DNA from: Halobacillus litoralis
Lineage (GTDB): Bacteria > Bacillota > Bacilli > Bacillales > Halobacillaceae
Length of the DNA: 64,000 nucleotides
Assembly (NCBI RefSeq): GCF_009856415.1
Contig: NZ_WMEZ01000009.1
Span: forward strand, 1 to 64,000
Direction of reading: 5' to 3'
The first letter of the stretch is position 1. Each line of letters opens with the position of its first letter. The translations under genes and the position numbers were made by a program. Below the pieces are notes generated by a model that did not search any database, was not told the origin of the DNA, and saw only the letters and a list, made by a program, of their open reading frames with translations. Shown here in pieces: positions 8,449-18,001 of the stretch.

Positions 8449-8450
8449 AT

Positions 8451-8807
8451 TCACTCCTCCAATTCCTGGCGAAGTTTGATCAATCCTTGTTCTAGATCTA
8501 AAGCTGTCGGGACATCTTGCATGTGTATACCTAGGTCAATCAGAGTCATCGCAACTGCCGGCTGAATCCCCGTCAAAACAACTTTGGCCCCCATCAAATC
8601 CGACATCGTCACAACGTCTCCCAAAACTTTAGCAATGAAAGAATCGATGATATCAACGGATGTCAAATCAATGACGACACCTGTCGCTCCACTTTCATGA
8701 ATCTTGCTCAAAAGATCTTCTTGGAACTGGATGGCCGTCTGATCATCCAAATCGATTTGTATGGAAATGAGTAAATAGTTATGAAGCTTTAAAATAGGTA
8801 TCCTCAT
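8451..8807 (-). CDS. rsbS: RsbS, stressosome scaffold STAS protein
   Basis: 118 residues, single STAS domain. The phosphoserine is in IIDSFIAKV, about Ser59. With RsbR it forms the stressosome core that sequesters RsbT; phosphorylation by RsbT opens it. Lies 4 bp after rsbR and overlaps the start region of rsbT, so the three are cotranslated. Confidence 0.95.
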   Translation of the reverse strand: MRIPILKLHNYLLISIQIDLDDQTAIQFQEDLLSKIHESGATGVVIDLTSVDIIDSFIAKVLGDVVTMSDLMGAKVVLTGIQPAVAMTLIDLGIHMQDVPTALDLEQGLIKLRQELEE

Positions 8808-8811
8808 GTTT

Positions 8812-9681
8812 TCACTCCCTGTCTAGTGAATCTATTAGTTTTTCGATGTCTTCATCGTTGTTCTGGGTTTCTTCAATACGACGATTTGTCAATTCTAATG
8901 CTGTTTGGAACCCTTTACGCAGTGAACTCTTCGTAGGGAACTTCCCTAAATCGATGCCGAGATTCACAATCGTCTGTGCGATTTCAGGTCGGATGCCCAC
9001 CAATATACAACGTGAACCGATCAGCCGCACAGCTTCAGCCGCCTGGATGATATGATGGGCAACCATCGTATCCACAACAGGAACACCTGTAATATCGATC
9101 AAAACAACTTCGGCGTTATGTTTGATCACTCCATCCAGCAGGTTCTCCATGATTAACTTGGCCCGTTCCGTGTCAATGGTTCCGATCAGAGGCATGATCG
9201 TAATATTCTCCATTACGGGGATCAAGGGTGCGGAAAGCTCTTGTAAAGCTACCCTTTGCAAGGAAACAATGTGCTCCCAGCTTCCTGAATACTCGTTGAC
9301 AAGACGGTTGATGATCGGGTCGACCCAGCCATCTACTTTACGAAGGACCTCAGAAAAGTAATCCGAATCGATTTTATCCGATTGTTTGAGGATGAAATCC
9401 GTCACTACACGACGGAACACTTGCATCCCATCCGTTAAATAACTCAACGGCCACCCAAGATTGATTAAGCGTTCAGAGAAATCATCCAAGTCAGAAGATA
9501 ATCCCTGCTTCTCAATACTGGAAAAAATCACGTTGACAAATTCACGGTTAGTGCTTTCGAACATTTCATCAGAAATCGTCGATGTATAATCATTCTTCTT
9601 ATGTGTGTTGACTTCCTCCAACCACATTTTGACAATGTCATCACTATGTTCTATCACTACATTTTTCAGTCTTTCGTCCAT
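8812..9681 (-). CDS. rsbR: RsbR, stressosome sensor protein
   Basis: 289 residues: N-terminal non-haem globin-like sensor domain (about 1-140), linker, then a C-terminal STAS domain with the phosphothreonine sites in IDTERAKL and VVDTMVAHH. RsbR paralogues project from the stressosome and are thought to sense stress. It opens the rsb operon. A SigB-type promoter lies about 210 bp upstream (9896-9921); I could not identify a convincing SigA promoter in the 9682-9936 gap. Confidence 0.94.
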   Translation of the reverse strand: MDERLKNVVIEHSDDIVKMWLEEVNTHKKNDYTSTISDEMFESTNREFVNVIFSSIEKQGLSSDLDDFSERLINLGWPLSYLTDGMQVFRRVVTDFILKQSDKIDSDYFSEVLRKVDGWVDPIINRLVNEYSGSWEHIVSLQRVALQELSAPLIPVMENITIMPLIGTIDTERAKLIMENLLDGVIKHNAEVVLIDITGVPVVDTMVAHHIIQAAEAVRLIGSRCILVGIRPEIAQTIVNLGIDLGKFPTKSSLRKGFQTALELTNRRIEETQNNDEDIEKLIDSLDRE

Positions 9682-9895
9682 TATCTAAACCTCCGCCTCA
9701 TACCCTCTATTGTTCGTCCTTATACTATTTGGATATAATTTTATCAGAAAAAGACTTTCTTTAACACTATTTGCCCTCGTTCTCCTAGCAAGGGCAGGAT
9801 CCGTTCCACTTACACATGAGTATCTTTCCCAAACCCTCTGTAATATGATAAATCTACCTAATAAAAATCCATAAATAAAAAACACGCCATCATCA

Positions 9896-9921
9896 ATACC
9901 CTGTATATGCCCATTATAAAC
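9896..9921 (-). promoter_or_regulatory. SigB-type promoter upstream of rsbR
   Basis: On the complement GTTTAT, 14-bp spacer, GGGTAT. It fits the SigB consensus fully. Predicted start near 9889 would give a leader of about 208 nt before rsbR. The intervening 9682-9895 region holds no supported gene. B. subtilis is described with a SigA promoter here, so this needs a transcript start to confirm. Confidence 0.6.
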
Positions 9922-9936
9922 CACAAAAGCAAAAAA

Positions 9937-9971
9937 AAATAAAGTTACCATAAAGAGGTAACTTTATTTTT
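9937..9971 (-). terminator. Terminator between mazF and rsbR
   Basis: AAAATAAAGTTACC and GGTAACTTTATTTT form a perfect stem with long A/T tracts on both sides. It separates the alr-mazEF part from the rsb operon. Confidence 0.8.
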
Positions 9972-9992
9972 CATCCACGACGTACTTTCCGA

Positions 9993-10343
9993 TTAAAAGT
10001 CGATCAAACCGAGGCTGATCTGCAAGGCTTTGTTGACCTGCTGCATCATCGGTTCGTCGAGTTGAGTAATCTTATCGGTCAAACGCTGTTTGTCAATCGT
10101 TCTGATTTGTTCCAGTAGGATCACAGAGTTTCGCTCGAACCCGTATTTTTCTGCATTAATTTCGACATGTGTTGGAAGTTTGGCTTTTTGTATTTGCGCT
10201 GTAATCGCGGCTACGATCACGGTAGGGCTAAAACGATTACCAATATCATTTTGAAGGACGAGTACAGGACGAACCCCGCCTTGTTCTGATCCCACAACTG
10301 GGGACAAATCAGCGAAATAAACGTCACCTCGTTTGACTATCAC
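9993..10343 (-). CDS. ndoA: MazF/NdoA (EndoA) mRNA interferase
   Basis: 116 residues, starting [16 protein letters not shown], with the conserved [22 protein letters not shown] and [13 protein letters not shown] segments of Bacillus EndoA, a ribonuclease that cuts single-stranded RNA at UACAU-type sites. GTG at 10343 is preferred over the GTG three codons upstream because the GGGGTG ribosome site is then about 8 nt away and the length equals the B. subtilis protein. Lies 5 bp after its antitoxin gene. Confidence 0.93.
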   Translation of the reverse strand: MIVKRGDVYFADLSPVVGSEQGGVRPVLVLQNDIGNRFSPTVIVAAITAQIQKAKLPTHVEINAEKYGFERNSVILLEQIRTIDKQRLTDKITQLDEPMMQQVNKALQISLGLIDF

Positions 10344-10348
10344 TGGCT

Positions 10349-10630
10349 TCACACCCCGCTCACTAGTTGCTCCAGGGTGTGTTCGGCCTCCTCTTCAGCT
10401 TGAAACGCTTCTGAAGCGATATTTAAATTGATTTTCGCCATTTCCATGTAGCCTCTACGCATGGATTCTCTAATATGTCGCTGTTTCTTCTCACGCAAAT
10501 ACATTTTCGTTGCTTGACACATGAAATCGCTCCGATCACTGTTATCGAGTTGAATGAAGCCATCCACTTCATTGAGTAGGTTATCCGGAATCCGGATGAC
10601 AATCTCCTGCATGCTATCGGACAAAACCAT
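10349..10630 (-). CDS. ndoAI: MazE/NdoAI antitoxin
   Basis: 93 residues. Ribbon-helix-helix N-terminus ([19 protein letters not shown]) and the C-terminal [18 protein letters not shown] segment that wraps EndoA in the B. subtilis complex. Neutralises the downstream toxin. ATG at 10630 follows GGAGGTGT. Driven by the promoter at 10681-10709. Confidence 0.92.
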   Translation of the reverse strand: MVLSDSMQEIVIRIPDNLLNEVDGFIQLDNSDRSDFMCQATKMYLREKKQRHIRESMRRGYMEMAKINLNIASEAFQAEEEAEHTLEQLVSGV

Positions 10631-10680
10631 ACACCTCCACCATCTTCTCTCAAAAGAAACCAGTCAATTAGTCCACTCTA

Positions 10681-10709
10681 ATCTTATCAAACGGGAGTGT
10701 CCATTGCAA
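10681..10709 (-). promoter_or_regulatory. SigA promoter of mazEF
   Basis: On the complement TTGCAA, 17-bp spacer, TAAGAT, about 50 bp before mazE. It would let the toxin-antitoxin pair be transcribed apart from alr. Confidence 0.65.
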
Positions 10710-10789
10710 AGGAGTGTTGGAATTTTTTCGTGAATAATGAAAGCTTTTATCCTTACATCGGGAGAATTGTCCGAAATCGGGAAGCTTAC

Positions 10790-11953
10790 TCACAATAAGG
10801 AGTTTCTCACTTCTACCGTTCTCCCATCTTCTTGAAAAACCCTCGGCACCCTTTGGCTGATCATGCAGGGAATCTCATAATTGATCGTTTCGAGATGCTC
10901 TGCTATTTCATCGGCTGAAATTTCTTGATCCCCTTGTTTACCAATTAAGGTAACCTTTGTCCCTATAGGATATTCCTGATCCAGCCGAATCATGAATTGA
11001 TCCATGCAAATTCTTCCGACAATCGGCTGACGTTTCCCGTCGACGAGAACCTCCGCTCCTTGAAGCTTACGGATCCAACCATCCGCATAACCAAGCGGAA
11101 TGGTGCCGATCCACTCTTCTTTTTCTGTTGTGTAAGTCGCCCCATAACTGATCGATTCTCCGGCCGCTATTTTTTTGACATGGACCAGTCGGCTCGACAG
11201 TGAAAAAGCAGGTTTCAAGTCGATCGGTCGTTCTTTTTTGACATGTGGAGAAGGATAAAGCCCATACATGCTGATGCCAAAACGGACAAAATGATCCATC
11301 CGCTCCGGAACCCTCATACTTGTCGCACTGTTACTAGTATGAATTTCGACATCTTCTGCCCAATTCCTCTTAAAACAAGAAAACATTTCGTCCCAACGCT
11401 CTTGTTGTTCATTAAAATACGCTGATTCTTCCTCATCCGCTGTAGCAAAATGCGTGAACAAAGCTTCCAAATGAAACTCGGGGGTTTCAGCAAGAACAGC
11501 GAGGACTTCTTCTAATTCTACCGCCGTTCGTACACCAATCCTCCCCATTCCTGTATCGATCTTCAAATGAAGTTTCAAAGGATCAGAACTCTGGAGACCC
11601 GCCACTTCCTTCAGCCAATCTTTTTGGAAAACCGTCAAAGCGATGTTGTACTCAGCAGCGACGGCAGCATCCTGAGGACGCGTCCAGCCCATGACGAGAA
11701 TCGGGGCCTCAATTCCTGCTTTTCTCAATTTCAATGCTTCATCAAGGAGTGCGACCGCAAGACTCTTCGCTCCCGCTTTCAGGGCAGTCCTTGCGACTTG
11801 CACATCCCCATGACCGTAGGCATCCGCTTTGACCACCGCACAAATGTCTGTCTCTTTGTCCAATCGTTGTTTCAATTGCTGTATATTATACTCAATCGCC
11901 GTCAATTCAACTTCTGCGATTGAATCTCTGTAATACGTTTCCCTTGCCACCAT
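10790..11953 (-). CDS. alr: Alanine racemase
   Basis: 387 residues, PLP-dependent fold III enzyme making D-Ala for peptidoglycan. The PLP lysine is in AVVKADAYGHG (about Lys42), phosphate contacts in SMRVPERMDHFVRFGISMYG, and the second catalytic tyrosine in SYGATY. ATG at 11953 has AGGAG 6 nt upstream; a 19-codon upstream extension is rejected. Order alr-ndoAI-ndoA-rsbR is the Bacillus arrangement. The 220-bp gap upstream holds only the terminator of the next gene. Confidence 0.95.
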   Translation of the reverse strand: MVARETYYRDSIAEVELTAIEYNIQQLKQRLDKETDICAVVKADAYGHGDVQVARTALKAGAKSLAVALLDEALKLRKAGIEAPILVMGWTRPQDAAVAAEYNIALTVFQKDWLKEVAGLQSSDPLKLHLKIDTGMGRIGVRTAVELEEVLAVLAETPEFHLEALFTHFATADEEESAYFNEQQERWDEMFSCFKRNWAEDVEIHTSNSATSMRVPERMDHFVRFGISMYGLYPSPHVKKERPIDLKPAFSLSSRLVHVKKIAAGESISYGATYTTEKEEWIGTIPLGYADGWIRKLQGAEVLVDGKRQPIVGRICMDQFMIRLDQEYPIGTKVTLIGKQGDQEISADEIAEHLETINYEIPCMISQRVPRVFQEDGRTVEVRNSLL

Positions 11954-12133
11954 GACCGCTCCTCTCTCTCTATATCTTTTTATTATTGAATGAGAAGAAG
12001 CCGGTGTCAAATATCATAAAAAAAGCAGGAATATTGGATAGATTTGATGATGGACTCTTAAGAAAACAAAAAATCTCGTGAGTCCGGAGGTTGAAGCTTG
12101 AGGAACATCTTCCTAATCATAGTGATGGAAGAC

Positions 12134-12163
12134 CAAAAAATAAAGCAGACCGTTAAGCCTGCT
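12134..12163 (-). terminator. Terminator after the LolA-like lipoprotein gene
   Basis: On the complement AGCAG/CTGCT stem with a 10-nt loop followed by TTTATTTTTT, about 10 bp after the stop codon. Short stem, so moderate confidence. Confidence 0.5.
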
Positions 12164-12173
12164 CCTTCCAGTT

Positions 12174-13196
12174 TTATTTCACCATCGCAGCTGTGTTGAT
12201 TGAGCTTGCGACAGCGACCATTTCATCTTGCGTCAATTCATTACTCGCCAGCTGGTATGTCGTACCATTATGGTTCCATTCCAGACGGTTGTGTTCATAG
12301 GCTGCAAAAACTCCATCCCAAAGCTGGACAGGTTCACCATTTACCTGGACAGAGTATTGAGCGCTTGCCGCTTGAACTTCCGCTTTTTCCTGAACCAATG
12401 TGAAGTCTTTATCACCTGCATAGGTCATAATGAATCGTTTTCCTTCGTCCGTCTTCACTTCACGTTCATCTGCAAGTTCAGCTCCGAAAGTCTCTTGTGG
12501 ATACAGCACTTCTTCAAGCTCTTCCCCTTCCATGTTCGCAACAGGGGCTTCTGTCGGCGCCATGGCCATGTTCTTATCGACATCAAAGTCTTCCTTCTTC
12601 ATCGAATCGTCCTTGGAGAAGTTCGCGAACTGTACTTCCACGAGTGCATTCATGTCCTGATCAAACACTTTCACCATGACAGGGTGGTACGTTTTTTTAT
12701 CAAAATAAATCTCCTGGAACGGCAGGGTTTTGTTATTTTGATAGTTTGTCTTCGTCTTGAACACAAAGTAGTTTTCGGAAGCATTGAACTCTGCATCCGG
12801 ATCCGCTTTGATATCATTCAGCAGCGAAGCATAAAGATAAGGCTGACTTGTGTTTTGAGGCCACTCGCTTTGGAACTTGAAGCTCTTGTTCAAGGCAGGC
12901 GTCAAGACATACACGCCGCTATCGTTTTTCAAAATGATCTGGCTCCCTTTTTCATCCTGATCATTTTGAAGCTTCACGCGGTAAAAATCATCCTTTTTAT
13001 GCCACACTTGAATGTTGTATTTCTGTTCTTCTTTCCCTGTACGCATCTTCATATTCGCTTCGGTCTTATATCCAGCCATTTCTTCCGACTGTTTTTCGAG
13101 CTTTTTGACGACATCTTCTTTCGACTGTGAGCCACAAGCTGTCAAAGCACCTAAGACGAACAGGCTGAACAACAGGATCAGAAAACGTCTTTGCAT
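12174..13196 (-). CDS. LolA-like lipoprotein (YdcC-like)
   Basis: 340 residues, lipoprotein signal with lipobox LTAC (Cys about 21). The mature part has the LolA/LolB-like outer-membrane-carrier fold pattern (YKTEANMKM..., YRVKL..., QIILKNDSGVYVLTP) followed by a C-terminal extension (DFTLVQEKAE...). B. subtilis YdcC occupies the same place between acpS and alr. In sporeformers such proteins (GerS in clostridia) serve envelope or cortex functions; the role here is unknown. ATG at 13196 is 9 nt after GGAG; an earlier in-frame TTG is too close to it. Confidence 0.85.
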   Translation of the reverse strand: MQRRFLILLFSLFVLGALTACGSQSKEDVVKKLEKQSEEMAGYKTEANMKMRTGKEEQKYNIQVWHKKDDFYRVKLQNDQDEKGSQIILKNDSGVYVLTPALNKSFKFQSEWPQNTSQPYLYASLLNDIKADPDAEFNASENYFVFKTKTNYQNNKTLPFQEIYFDKKTYHPVMVKVFDQDMNALVEVQFANFSKDDSMKKEDFDVDKNMAMAPTEAPVANMEGEELEEVLYPQETFGAELADEREVKTDEGKRFIMTYAGDKDFTLVQEKAEVQAASAQYSVQVNGEPVQLWDGVFAAYEHNRLEWNHNGTTYQLASNELTQDEMVAVASSINTAAMVK

Positions 13197-13249
13197 AAGA
13201 CTCAACTCCTTTGTCTCTACTTAAGGACAAAGGGAACGTATGATATGGA

Positions 13250-14749
13250 TCAAGAAGAAAATGTACGGAACGTCCGGGATAAACCTTCAATGACGTCAGA
13301 GGCGAGTAGGTCAACCTTCGAATGTCCGTCCTGCACGAGTAAATCAGCCGTCGTTCCATGAAGGAAACAACCATTGCTCAAGGCATCCCACACATCTTCT
13401 GTCTGCATCATCAAGCTGAGCAGAATACCAGAAAGAACATCACCACTTCCACCTTTAGCGAGGCCTGCATTGCCTGAAATGTCCACCCGCTGTTCCCCAT
13501 CAGGACTTGTAATGATTGTTGAGGGTCCTTTCAGAACGAGGTACACGCCATGCTCTTCAGCGAAATTTTTGGAGTGGGAAAAAGGAGAGTTCAAGATCTC
13601 TTTGATGGAAAGACCCGACAAATGGGCGAACTCACCTGGGTGGGGCGTTAAAACGGTCGGAGCTTCCCTCTTTTCCAACGCTGGAAGGAAACCTTTTAAA
13701 AGATACAACCCATCGGCATCCACCAGTAAAGGAGTTTCTTTCTCCTCGATCAATCGCTCCACCACATTCTCCTTCTTAGAGTCGCGGCCAAATCCCATGC
13801 CGAAAGCAATACCATCGTATCCTTCCAGGTCAGGTACTTGTCCGCCATCTCTCCCTTCTACAAAAGTCGCTTCTTGCACATAAGGAGAAATCGCAGGGAT
13901 CGCTTCAGGATCCGTAGATACCGCAATCAATCCAGCCCCGCTCCGCAGAGACGCTCTTGCCGTCATAGCGACAGAGCCCGGCATCAAGGGAGATCCTCCA
14001 ATGATTAATCCTTTTCCGTGCGATCCTTTGTGCGAATGAGCATCTCGTTCAGGCAAGGTCCTTTTCACATCAGCTCCATCCCAAAGCCTCCTCCGGGGAT
14101 CCGGAAGTTGTTTAGGTGGAATTCCGATTTCCACGACCGACCATTCGCCATAGTATGGCTGTGTGTGTTGCAAAAAGGCACTCTGCTTCGGCGCTTCGAT
14201 GATCGACGTGTAATGAGCTTGAAATGCCTCAAAATCCTCTTGGCCTTCATCTGCAGGAACACCAGAAGGCAAGTCCACGGCAAGTCTTACGATTGATTTC
14301 TCGTTACAGAGACGGACAATATCCACGTAGGGCTCTTTCAGCCTCCCCTTCACTCCGATCCCAAGCATCGCATCGATGCATACATCTGCACGACCTAGAG
14401 AAGTATTCAAGTCTTCCGAACTCTTCAATAGTCTGTACGGGTGACCAGAAGCTTGGAATATCCTCTTGTGTGCTTCTGCATCTCCAGTGATCTTTGCGTC
14501 CGGAACGACTTGCCAAGCCTCCACATCGTATCCAAGGTTCAACAACGTCCTGGCAATGACGAAACCATCGCCGCCATTATTGCCAGCACCTATCAGGACG
14601 ACAATCGTATGCTCTTTTCGAATGTGGCGGAGCAAGTCATACGTAACCGCTCTCCCCGCATTCTCCATGAGCATCTTCCCATCTAGTCCAGCAGCTTCCA
14701 TGGCCACTCGATCCCGTTCGTACATTTCTTGTGCGGTAACAATATCCAA
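13250..14749 (-). CDS. nnr: Bifunctional NAD(P)HX epimerase/dehydratase Nnr
   Basis: About 499 residues, two fused repair enzymes for hydrated NADH/NADPH. N-terminal YjeF epimerase domain (VLIGAGNNGGDGFVIAR; DAMLGIG; AVDLPSGV). C-terminal ribokinase-like ADP-dependent dehydratase (KGSHGKGLIIGG; LTPHPGEFAHL; NAGLAKGGSGDVLSGIL). The frame stays open upstream, but TTG at 14749 has AGGAGG 7 nt before it and gives the usual start (V/I-V-T-A-x-E-M). Sits between acpS and the LolA-like gene. Confidence 0.93.
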   Translation of the reverse strand: MDIVTAQEMYERDRVAMEAAGLDGKMLMENAGRAVTYDLLRHIRKEHTIVVLIGAGNNGGDGFVIARTLLNLGYDVEAWQVVPDAKITGDAEAHKRIFQASGHPYRLLKSSEDLNTSLGRADVCIDAMLGIGVKGRLKEPYVDIVRLCNEKSIVRLAVDLPSGVPADEGQEDFEAFQAHYTSIIEAPKQSAFLQHTQPYYGEWSVVEIGIPPKQLPDPRRRLWDGADVKRTLPERDAHSHKGSHGKGLIIGGSPLMPGSVAMTARASLRSGAGLIAVSTDPEAIPAISPYVQEATFVEGRDGGQVPDLEGYDGIAFGMGFGRDSKKENVVERLIEEKETPLLVDADGLYLLKGFLPALEKREAPTVLTPHPGEFAHLSGLSIKEILNSPFSHSKNFAEEHGVYLVLKGPSTIITSPDGEQRVDISGNAGLAKGGSGDVLSGILLSLMMQTEDVWDALSNGCFLHGTTADLLVQDGHSKVDLLASDVIEGLSRTFRTFSS

Positions 14750-14821
14750 TTCGTTCCCTCCTACCCGCATTACAATGTTATGAGACAACCTATGTAATTA
14801 TGTCTGCCCTCCTATACCTCC

Positions 14822-15181
14822 CTAGCACTCTTCCAAAACCACCTGAGCAATGGCATGTTCTGAACTATGACTGATGGACACCCACAACTGATAGCAATCG
14901 TAGCCTTTCGCTTTCATCATAGGAGCCCCCGTCGTTTCATTTGATAAAATTTCAACGTCATGGAAGCCCAGCTTGCCGATCCCTGTACCTGTCGCTTTGG
15001 CAAAAGCTTCTTTCGCCGCAAACCGTCCCGCTAAATATTCCACTTTCCTTTTTTCATTCAACGTTTCGTAACGGATATGCTCCTTTTCAGTCAGTATTCG
15101 TTGAACAAAGCGTTCTCTTCGCTTTATACTTTGTTTAATACGATCCAATTCAATAATATCCACACCGATGCCTTTGATCAC
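14822..15181 (-). CDS. acpS: Holo-[acyl-carrier-protein] synthase
   Basis: 119 residues, the typical length. Motifs: GIGVDIIELDRI at the start and AGRFAAKEAFAKATGTGIG, holding the Mg-binding Asp and Glu. It transfers 4'-phosphopantetheine from CoA to ACP, so it is needed for fatty acid synthesis. Divergent from the rhomboid gene, as in B. subtilis. Confidence 0.95.
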   Translation of the reverse strand: MIKGIGVDIIELDRIKQSIKRRERFVQRILTEKEHIRYETLNEKRKVEYLAGRFAAKEAFAKATGTGIGKLGFHDVEILSNETTGAPMMKAKGYDCYQLWVSISHSSEHAIAQVVLEEC

Positions 15182-15351
15182 GATTCATCTTCCTTTTCAT
15201 TAACAATCTATGAACAGTATACCCGAATCTTTTCACGGTAAAAAAGAATACGAAGAAGCGGCACGGATTACATTAGAGTAGAAGTCCCATGAACTTCATG
15301 CACGTTCCCTGCCCATCATATTAACCTTGAATGTAAAAAAGGAGATTAGTC

Positions 15352-16116
15352 ATGTTTGTACGAACGGAGAGTTTTAAAGAATTTATACGGTTCTATCCGA
15401 TTGTTTCCTTTCTTGTCGGTCTTCATTTCGCCTTATGGCTATTGATGGATTTTCTTCAGTTGGGCTTTGCGGTTGACTTGAAAGAATGGGGCATTGGGAT
15501 GAATGCCCTGATTTTGAACGGCGAATATTGGCGCCTCGTCACTCCGATTTTTTTACACGGAGATTTCACCCACGCCCTGTTCAACTCCTTTTCCCTCGTG
15601 CTTTTCGGACCAGCCCTTGAGCAGATGTTAGGAAAAGGAAAGTTCGTCGTGATGTATTTATTCGCCGGCATTGTCGGCAACCTCGGGACGTTTATCGTTA
15701 ATCCGGATGCTTATTATTGGCACCTTGGGGCCTCGGGAGCCATCTTCGGTATTTTCGGTGTTTACTTATTTATGGTCATGAACCGGAAACACTTGATTGA
15801 TACCGCCAATTCACAAATCATCCTTGCCATTTTTGCGATCGGCTTATTTATGACGTTTGCACGGCCAAACATCAATATTTTCGGTCACTTATTCGGACTG
15901 ATTGGCGGTTTTGCCATTGCACCTGTCATCCTGAAAAATGCCCGCCGTTTCTCATTATGGCAGGTCCGCACCCGTCATTCGCGTTCGGACAGTGATGACA
16001 TATCTTTCGATCCGAATCGATGGCAGAAAAGAAAATATGGAAGAAACACAGGCAAGTACATCATCTGGGGAATCATTATCTTCCTGGCTTTATTCGCACT
16101 TGTGAACCGCATGTAA
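15352..16116 (+). CDS. Rhomboid intramembrane serine protease (YdcA-like)
   Basis: 254 residues with about seven membrane segments. The catalytic serine is in GASGAIFG (Ser128), the histidine in NIFGHLFGLIGG (His179), and the rhomboid HGDFTHALFNSFSL loop is present. C-terminal region has a basic Arg-rich stretch and a last TM helix. Substrate unknown. AAGGAG lies 7-8 nt before ATG. Confidence 0.93.
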   Translation: MFVRTESFKEFIRFYPIVSFLVGLHFALWLLMDFLQLGFAVDLKEWGIGMNALILNGEYWRLVTPIFLHGDFTHALFNSFSLVLFGPALEQMLGKGKFVVMYLFAGIVGNLGTFIVNPDAYYWHLGASGAIFGIFGVYLFMVMNRKHLIDTANSQIILAIFAIGLFMTFARPNINIFGHLFGLIGGFAIAPVILKNARRFSLWQVRTRHSRSDSDDISFDPNRWQKRKYGRNTGKYIIWGIIIFLALFALVNRM

Positions 16117-16117
16117 C

Positions 16118-16148
16118 GACTTCACCCTCCGGGGTGGAGTCTTTTTTA
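16118..16148 (+). terminator. Terminator after the rhomboid gene
   Basis: GACTTCACCC / GGGTGGAGTC stem with tiny loop, followed by TTTTTTAT. Confidence 0.8.
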
Positions 16149-16189
16149 TATCTTCTACCAGACCGCCTGATGCTCAAAATAACCAAGTC

Positions 16190-16285
16190 ACCGATGAAAT
16201 TGTCAAACCTACCGAGAAAGGTTTGAAAGTGACTGATAAATACTTAAAACCCACCGATAAAAGCTTGAAACCAACTGATAAAATA
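16190..16285 (+). repeat. Degenerate 21-bp tandem repeat (4.6 copies)
   Basis: Copies start at 16190, 16211, 16232, 16253 and 16274 (partial), consensus ACYGATAAANNYTTGAAACC. In one plus frame each unit reads T-D-K-x-L-K-P, and that frame is open but has no start codon or ribosome site, ending in TGA at about 16306. Either decayed coding DNA or a satellite-like array. The remainder of the 16149-16336 gap shows nothing else. Confidence 0.7.
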
Positions 16286-16336
16286 CCGTACTGCCACATC
16301 CTTCAATGACAGCCCCCCCACCAACTGTTACCGAAA

Positions 16337-16371
16337 CAAAAAAGATCAGCCCTCACACAGAGGACTGATCT
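16337..16371 (-). terminator. Terminator after cshA
   Basis: On the complement AGATCAGTCCTC pairs with GAGGGCTGATCT and is followed by TTTTTTG, 17 bp after the cshA stop. Confidence 0.85.
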
Positions 16372-16387
16372 ACTTTAATGACCTTTA

Positions 16388-17863
16388 TTAGCTGCGGCCT
16401 TTGTTTTGATAATTGCCGCGCTTGCTTCCGCCTTTACCGCTGAAGTTGCGGTTGCGGGATTTATTTTTGTTGTTGAAGTTGCGCTTGCCGCCTCCACCTT
16501 TGCGGTAGCCACCTTTTTTACTCTTGTCACGCTGCGCGTTTTTCACACTGATCGGTTGAACAGAAGACAAACGGACAGGTACTTCACTGCGCTCTTTTGT
16601 CATCATTTTCAGCGCAGCAGCTATAAGTTCTGTGGACTCATACTGTTCAAGCAGTTCGTTAGCTGCCTGCTTGTAGTTATTCAAGTCGTTGTTTGTGATC
16701 GTTTCTGCCAACTTCTCAACAGCAACTTTTTGTTGTCCGCGAGCCGCTTCTTCAGAAGATGGCACTTTCAGACGTTCCACTTTCTTCTTCGTAAGTTTTT
16801 CGATCAGGTGAAGCTGATCTTTTTCACGAGGGGTTACGAAGGAAATGGATTTCCCTTTACGACCGGCACGTCCCGTACGTCCAATACGGTGAACGTAGCT
16901 TTCTGGATCCTGCGGAATATCAAAGTTGTACACGTGAGATACATCGGAAATGTCCAAACCACGTGCAGCAACGTCTGTTGCAACAAGGATCTCGATGCGT
17001 CCGCGTTTGAACTTGTTCAATGTGGACATACGCTTTCCTTGCGTCAAGTCACCATGAATGCCTTCCGCACTGAAGCCGCGAGCTTGAAGACCATCAGCTA
17101 CTTCATCAACACGACGTTTTGTACGACCGAAGACAATCGCCAATGCAGGATCGTGAATATCCAACAAGCGTGTCAGGGTGTCGAATTTGTGTTTTTCCGG
17201 AATCTCAACGAAGAACTGCTCGATGTTTTCAACCGTCATTTCTTTCGCTTTGACTTTCACTTCTTCCGGGTTGTTCATCAATGTTGTGGCAATATCGCGG
17301 ATTTCTTTCGGCATTGTCGCAGAGAAAAGCAATGTTTGACGCTCTTCCGGAAGTGCCTTCAAAATATCACGAATGTCCTCGATGAAGCCCATGTTCAGCA
17401 TTTCATCCGCTTCGTCAAGTACAGCTGTGTGTACATCTTCCAACTTGATCGTTTTACGACGGATGTGGTCCAGCAAACGTCCTGGTGTTGCTACGACGAT
17501 GTGGTTGTTTTTCAGGGCACGGATTTGGCGCTCCATGTTCGACCCACCATAAATTGGCAGGACACGAATGCCTTTTCCTTTACCTAGACGGTTCAGCTCC
17601 TCTGCTACTTGAATAGCCAATTCCCTTGTCGGGGCGATGACAAGTCCTTGAACGGCTTTCACTTGCTTGTTGATTTTTTCGAGCATCGGAATACCGAATG
17701 CAGCCGTTTTTCCCGTACCTGTCTGAGCTTGACCAATGACATCTTTCCCTTCTAGTCCTAGAGGGATCGTTTGTTCTTGTATTGGTGTTGTTTCTTCAAA
17801 ACCCATAACGTCTAATGATTTTAGGATAGGTTTTGATAATCCTAGTGATTGAAATGTTGTCAC
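16388..17863 (-). CDS. cshA: DEAD-box RNA helicase CshA
   Basis: 491 residues. Motifs in order: Q motif (TPIQEQTIP), Walker [27 protein letters not shown] in [20 protein letters not shown] and [13 protein letters not shown]. The C-terminus is a long Gly/Lys/Arg/Asn-rich RNA-binding tail. CshA belongs to the Gram-positive RNA degradosome and aids cold adaptation and ribosome assembly. In B. subtilis ydbS-ydbT lie between cshA and ydcA; they are absent here. Leader and promoter at 17905-18030. Confidence 0.94.
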   Translation of the reverse strand: MTTFQSLGLSKPILKSLDVMGFEETTPIQEQTIPLGLEGKDVIGQAQTGTGKTAAFGIPMLEKINKQVKAVQGLVIAPTRELAIQVAEELNRLGKGKGIRVLPIYGGSNMERQIRALKNNHIVVATPGRLLDHIRRKTIKLEDVHTAVLDEADEMLNMGFIEDIRDILKALPEERQTLLFSATMPKEIRDIATTLMNNPEEVKVKAKEMTVENIEQFFVEIPEKHKFDTLTRLLDIHDPALAIVFGRTKRRVDEVADGLQARGFSAEGIHGDLTQGKRMSTLNKFKRGRIEILVATDVAARGLDISDVSHVYNFDIPQDPESYVHRIGRTGRAGRKGKSISFVTPREKDQLHLIEKLTKKKVERLKVPSSEEAARGQQKVAVEKLAETITNNDLNNYKQAANELLEQYESTELIAAALKMMTKERSEVPVRLSSVQPISVKNAQRDKSKKGGYRKGGGGKRNFNNKNKSRNRNFSGKGGSKRGNYQNKGRS

Positions 17864-17908
17864 AGTAATTTCATACTCCTTTATTGTTTAAATCTTCTAC
17901 CTATATAC

Positions 17909-17950
17909 ATGTAAAAAAAGCCTTCTGCCACAGGAAACGGGAGAGGCTTC
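17909..17950 (-). promoter_or_regulatory. Possible leader terminator/attenuator of cshA
   Basis: On the complement AGCCTCT and AGAAGGCT can pair with one bulged A around a loop of about 15 nt, followed by TTTTTTT. It lies inside the predicted 5' leader (start near 17995), about 45 bp before cshA. It would stop transcription unless bypassed. Stem is imperfect, so this is tentative. Confidence 0.4.
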
Positions 17951-18001
17951 TCTGGTATCTGCCTGATAGATTCATTCATCATAACACATATAACATAGTT
18001 A

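Noticed and set aside
9685-9951. 88-codon minus-strand frame upstream of rsbR
   Set aside because: No ribosome site, odd composition, and it spans the predicted SigB promoter and leader.
12228-13130. 300-codon plus-strand frame
   Set aside because: Exactly antisense to the LolA-like lipoprotein gene, whose start, signal peptide and stop are well supported.
16406-17587. 393-codon plus-strand frame
   Set aside because: Antisense shadow of cshA; the composition (many Cys, Phe, Val) is that of a reversed helicase gene.
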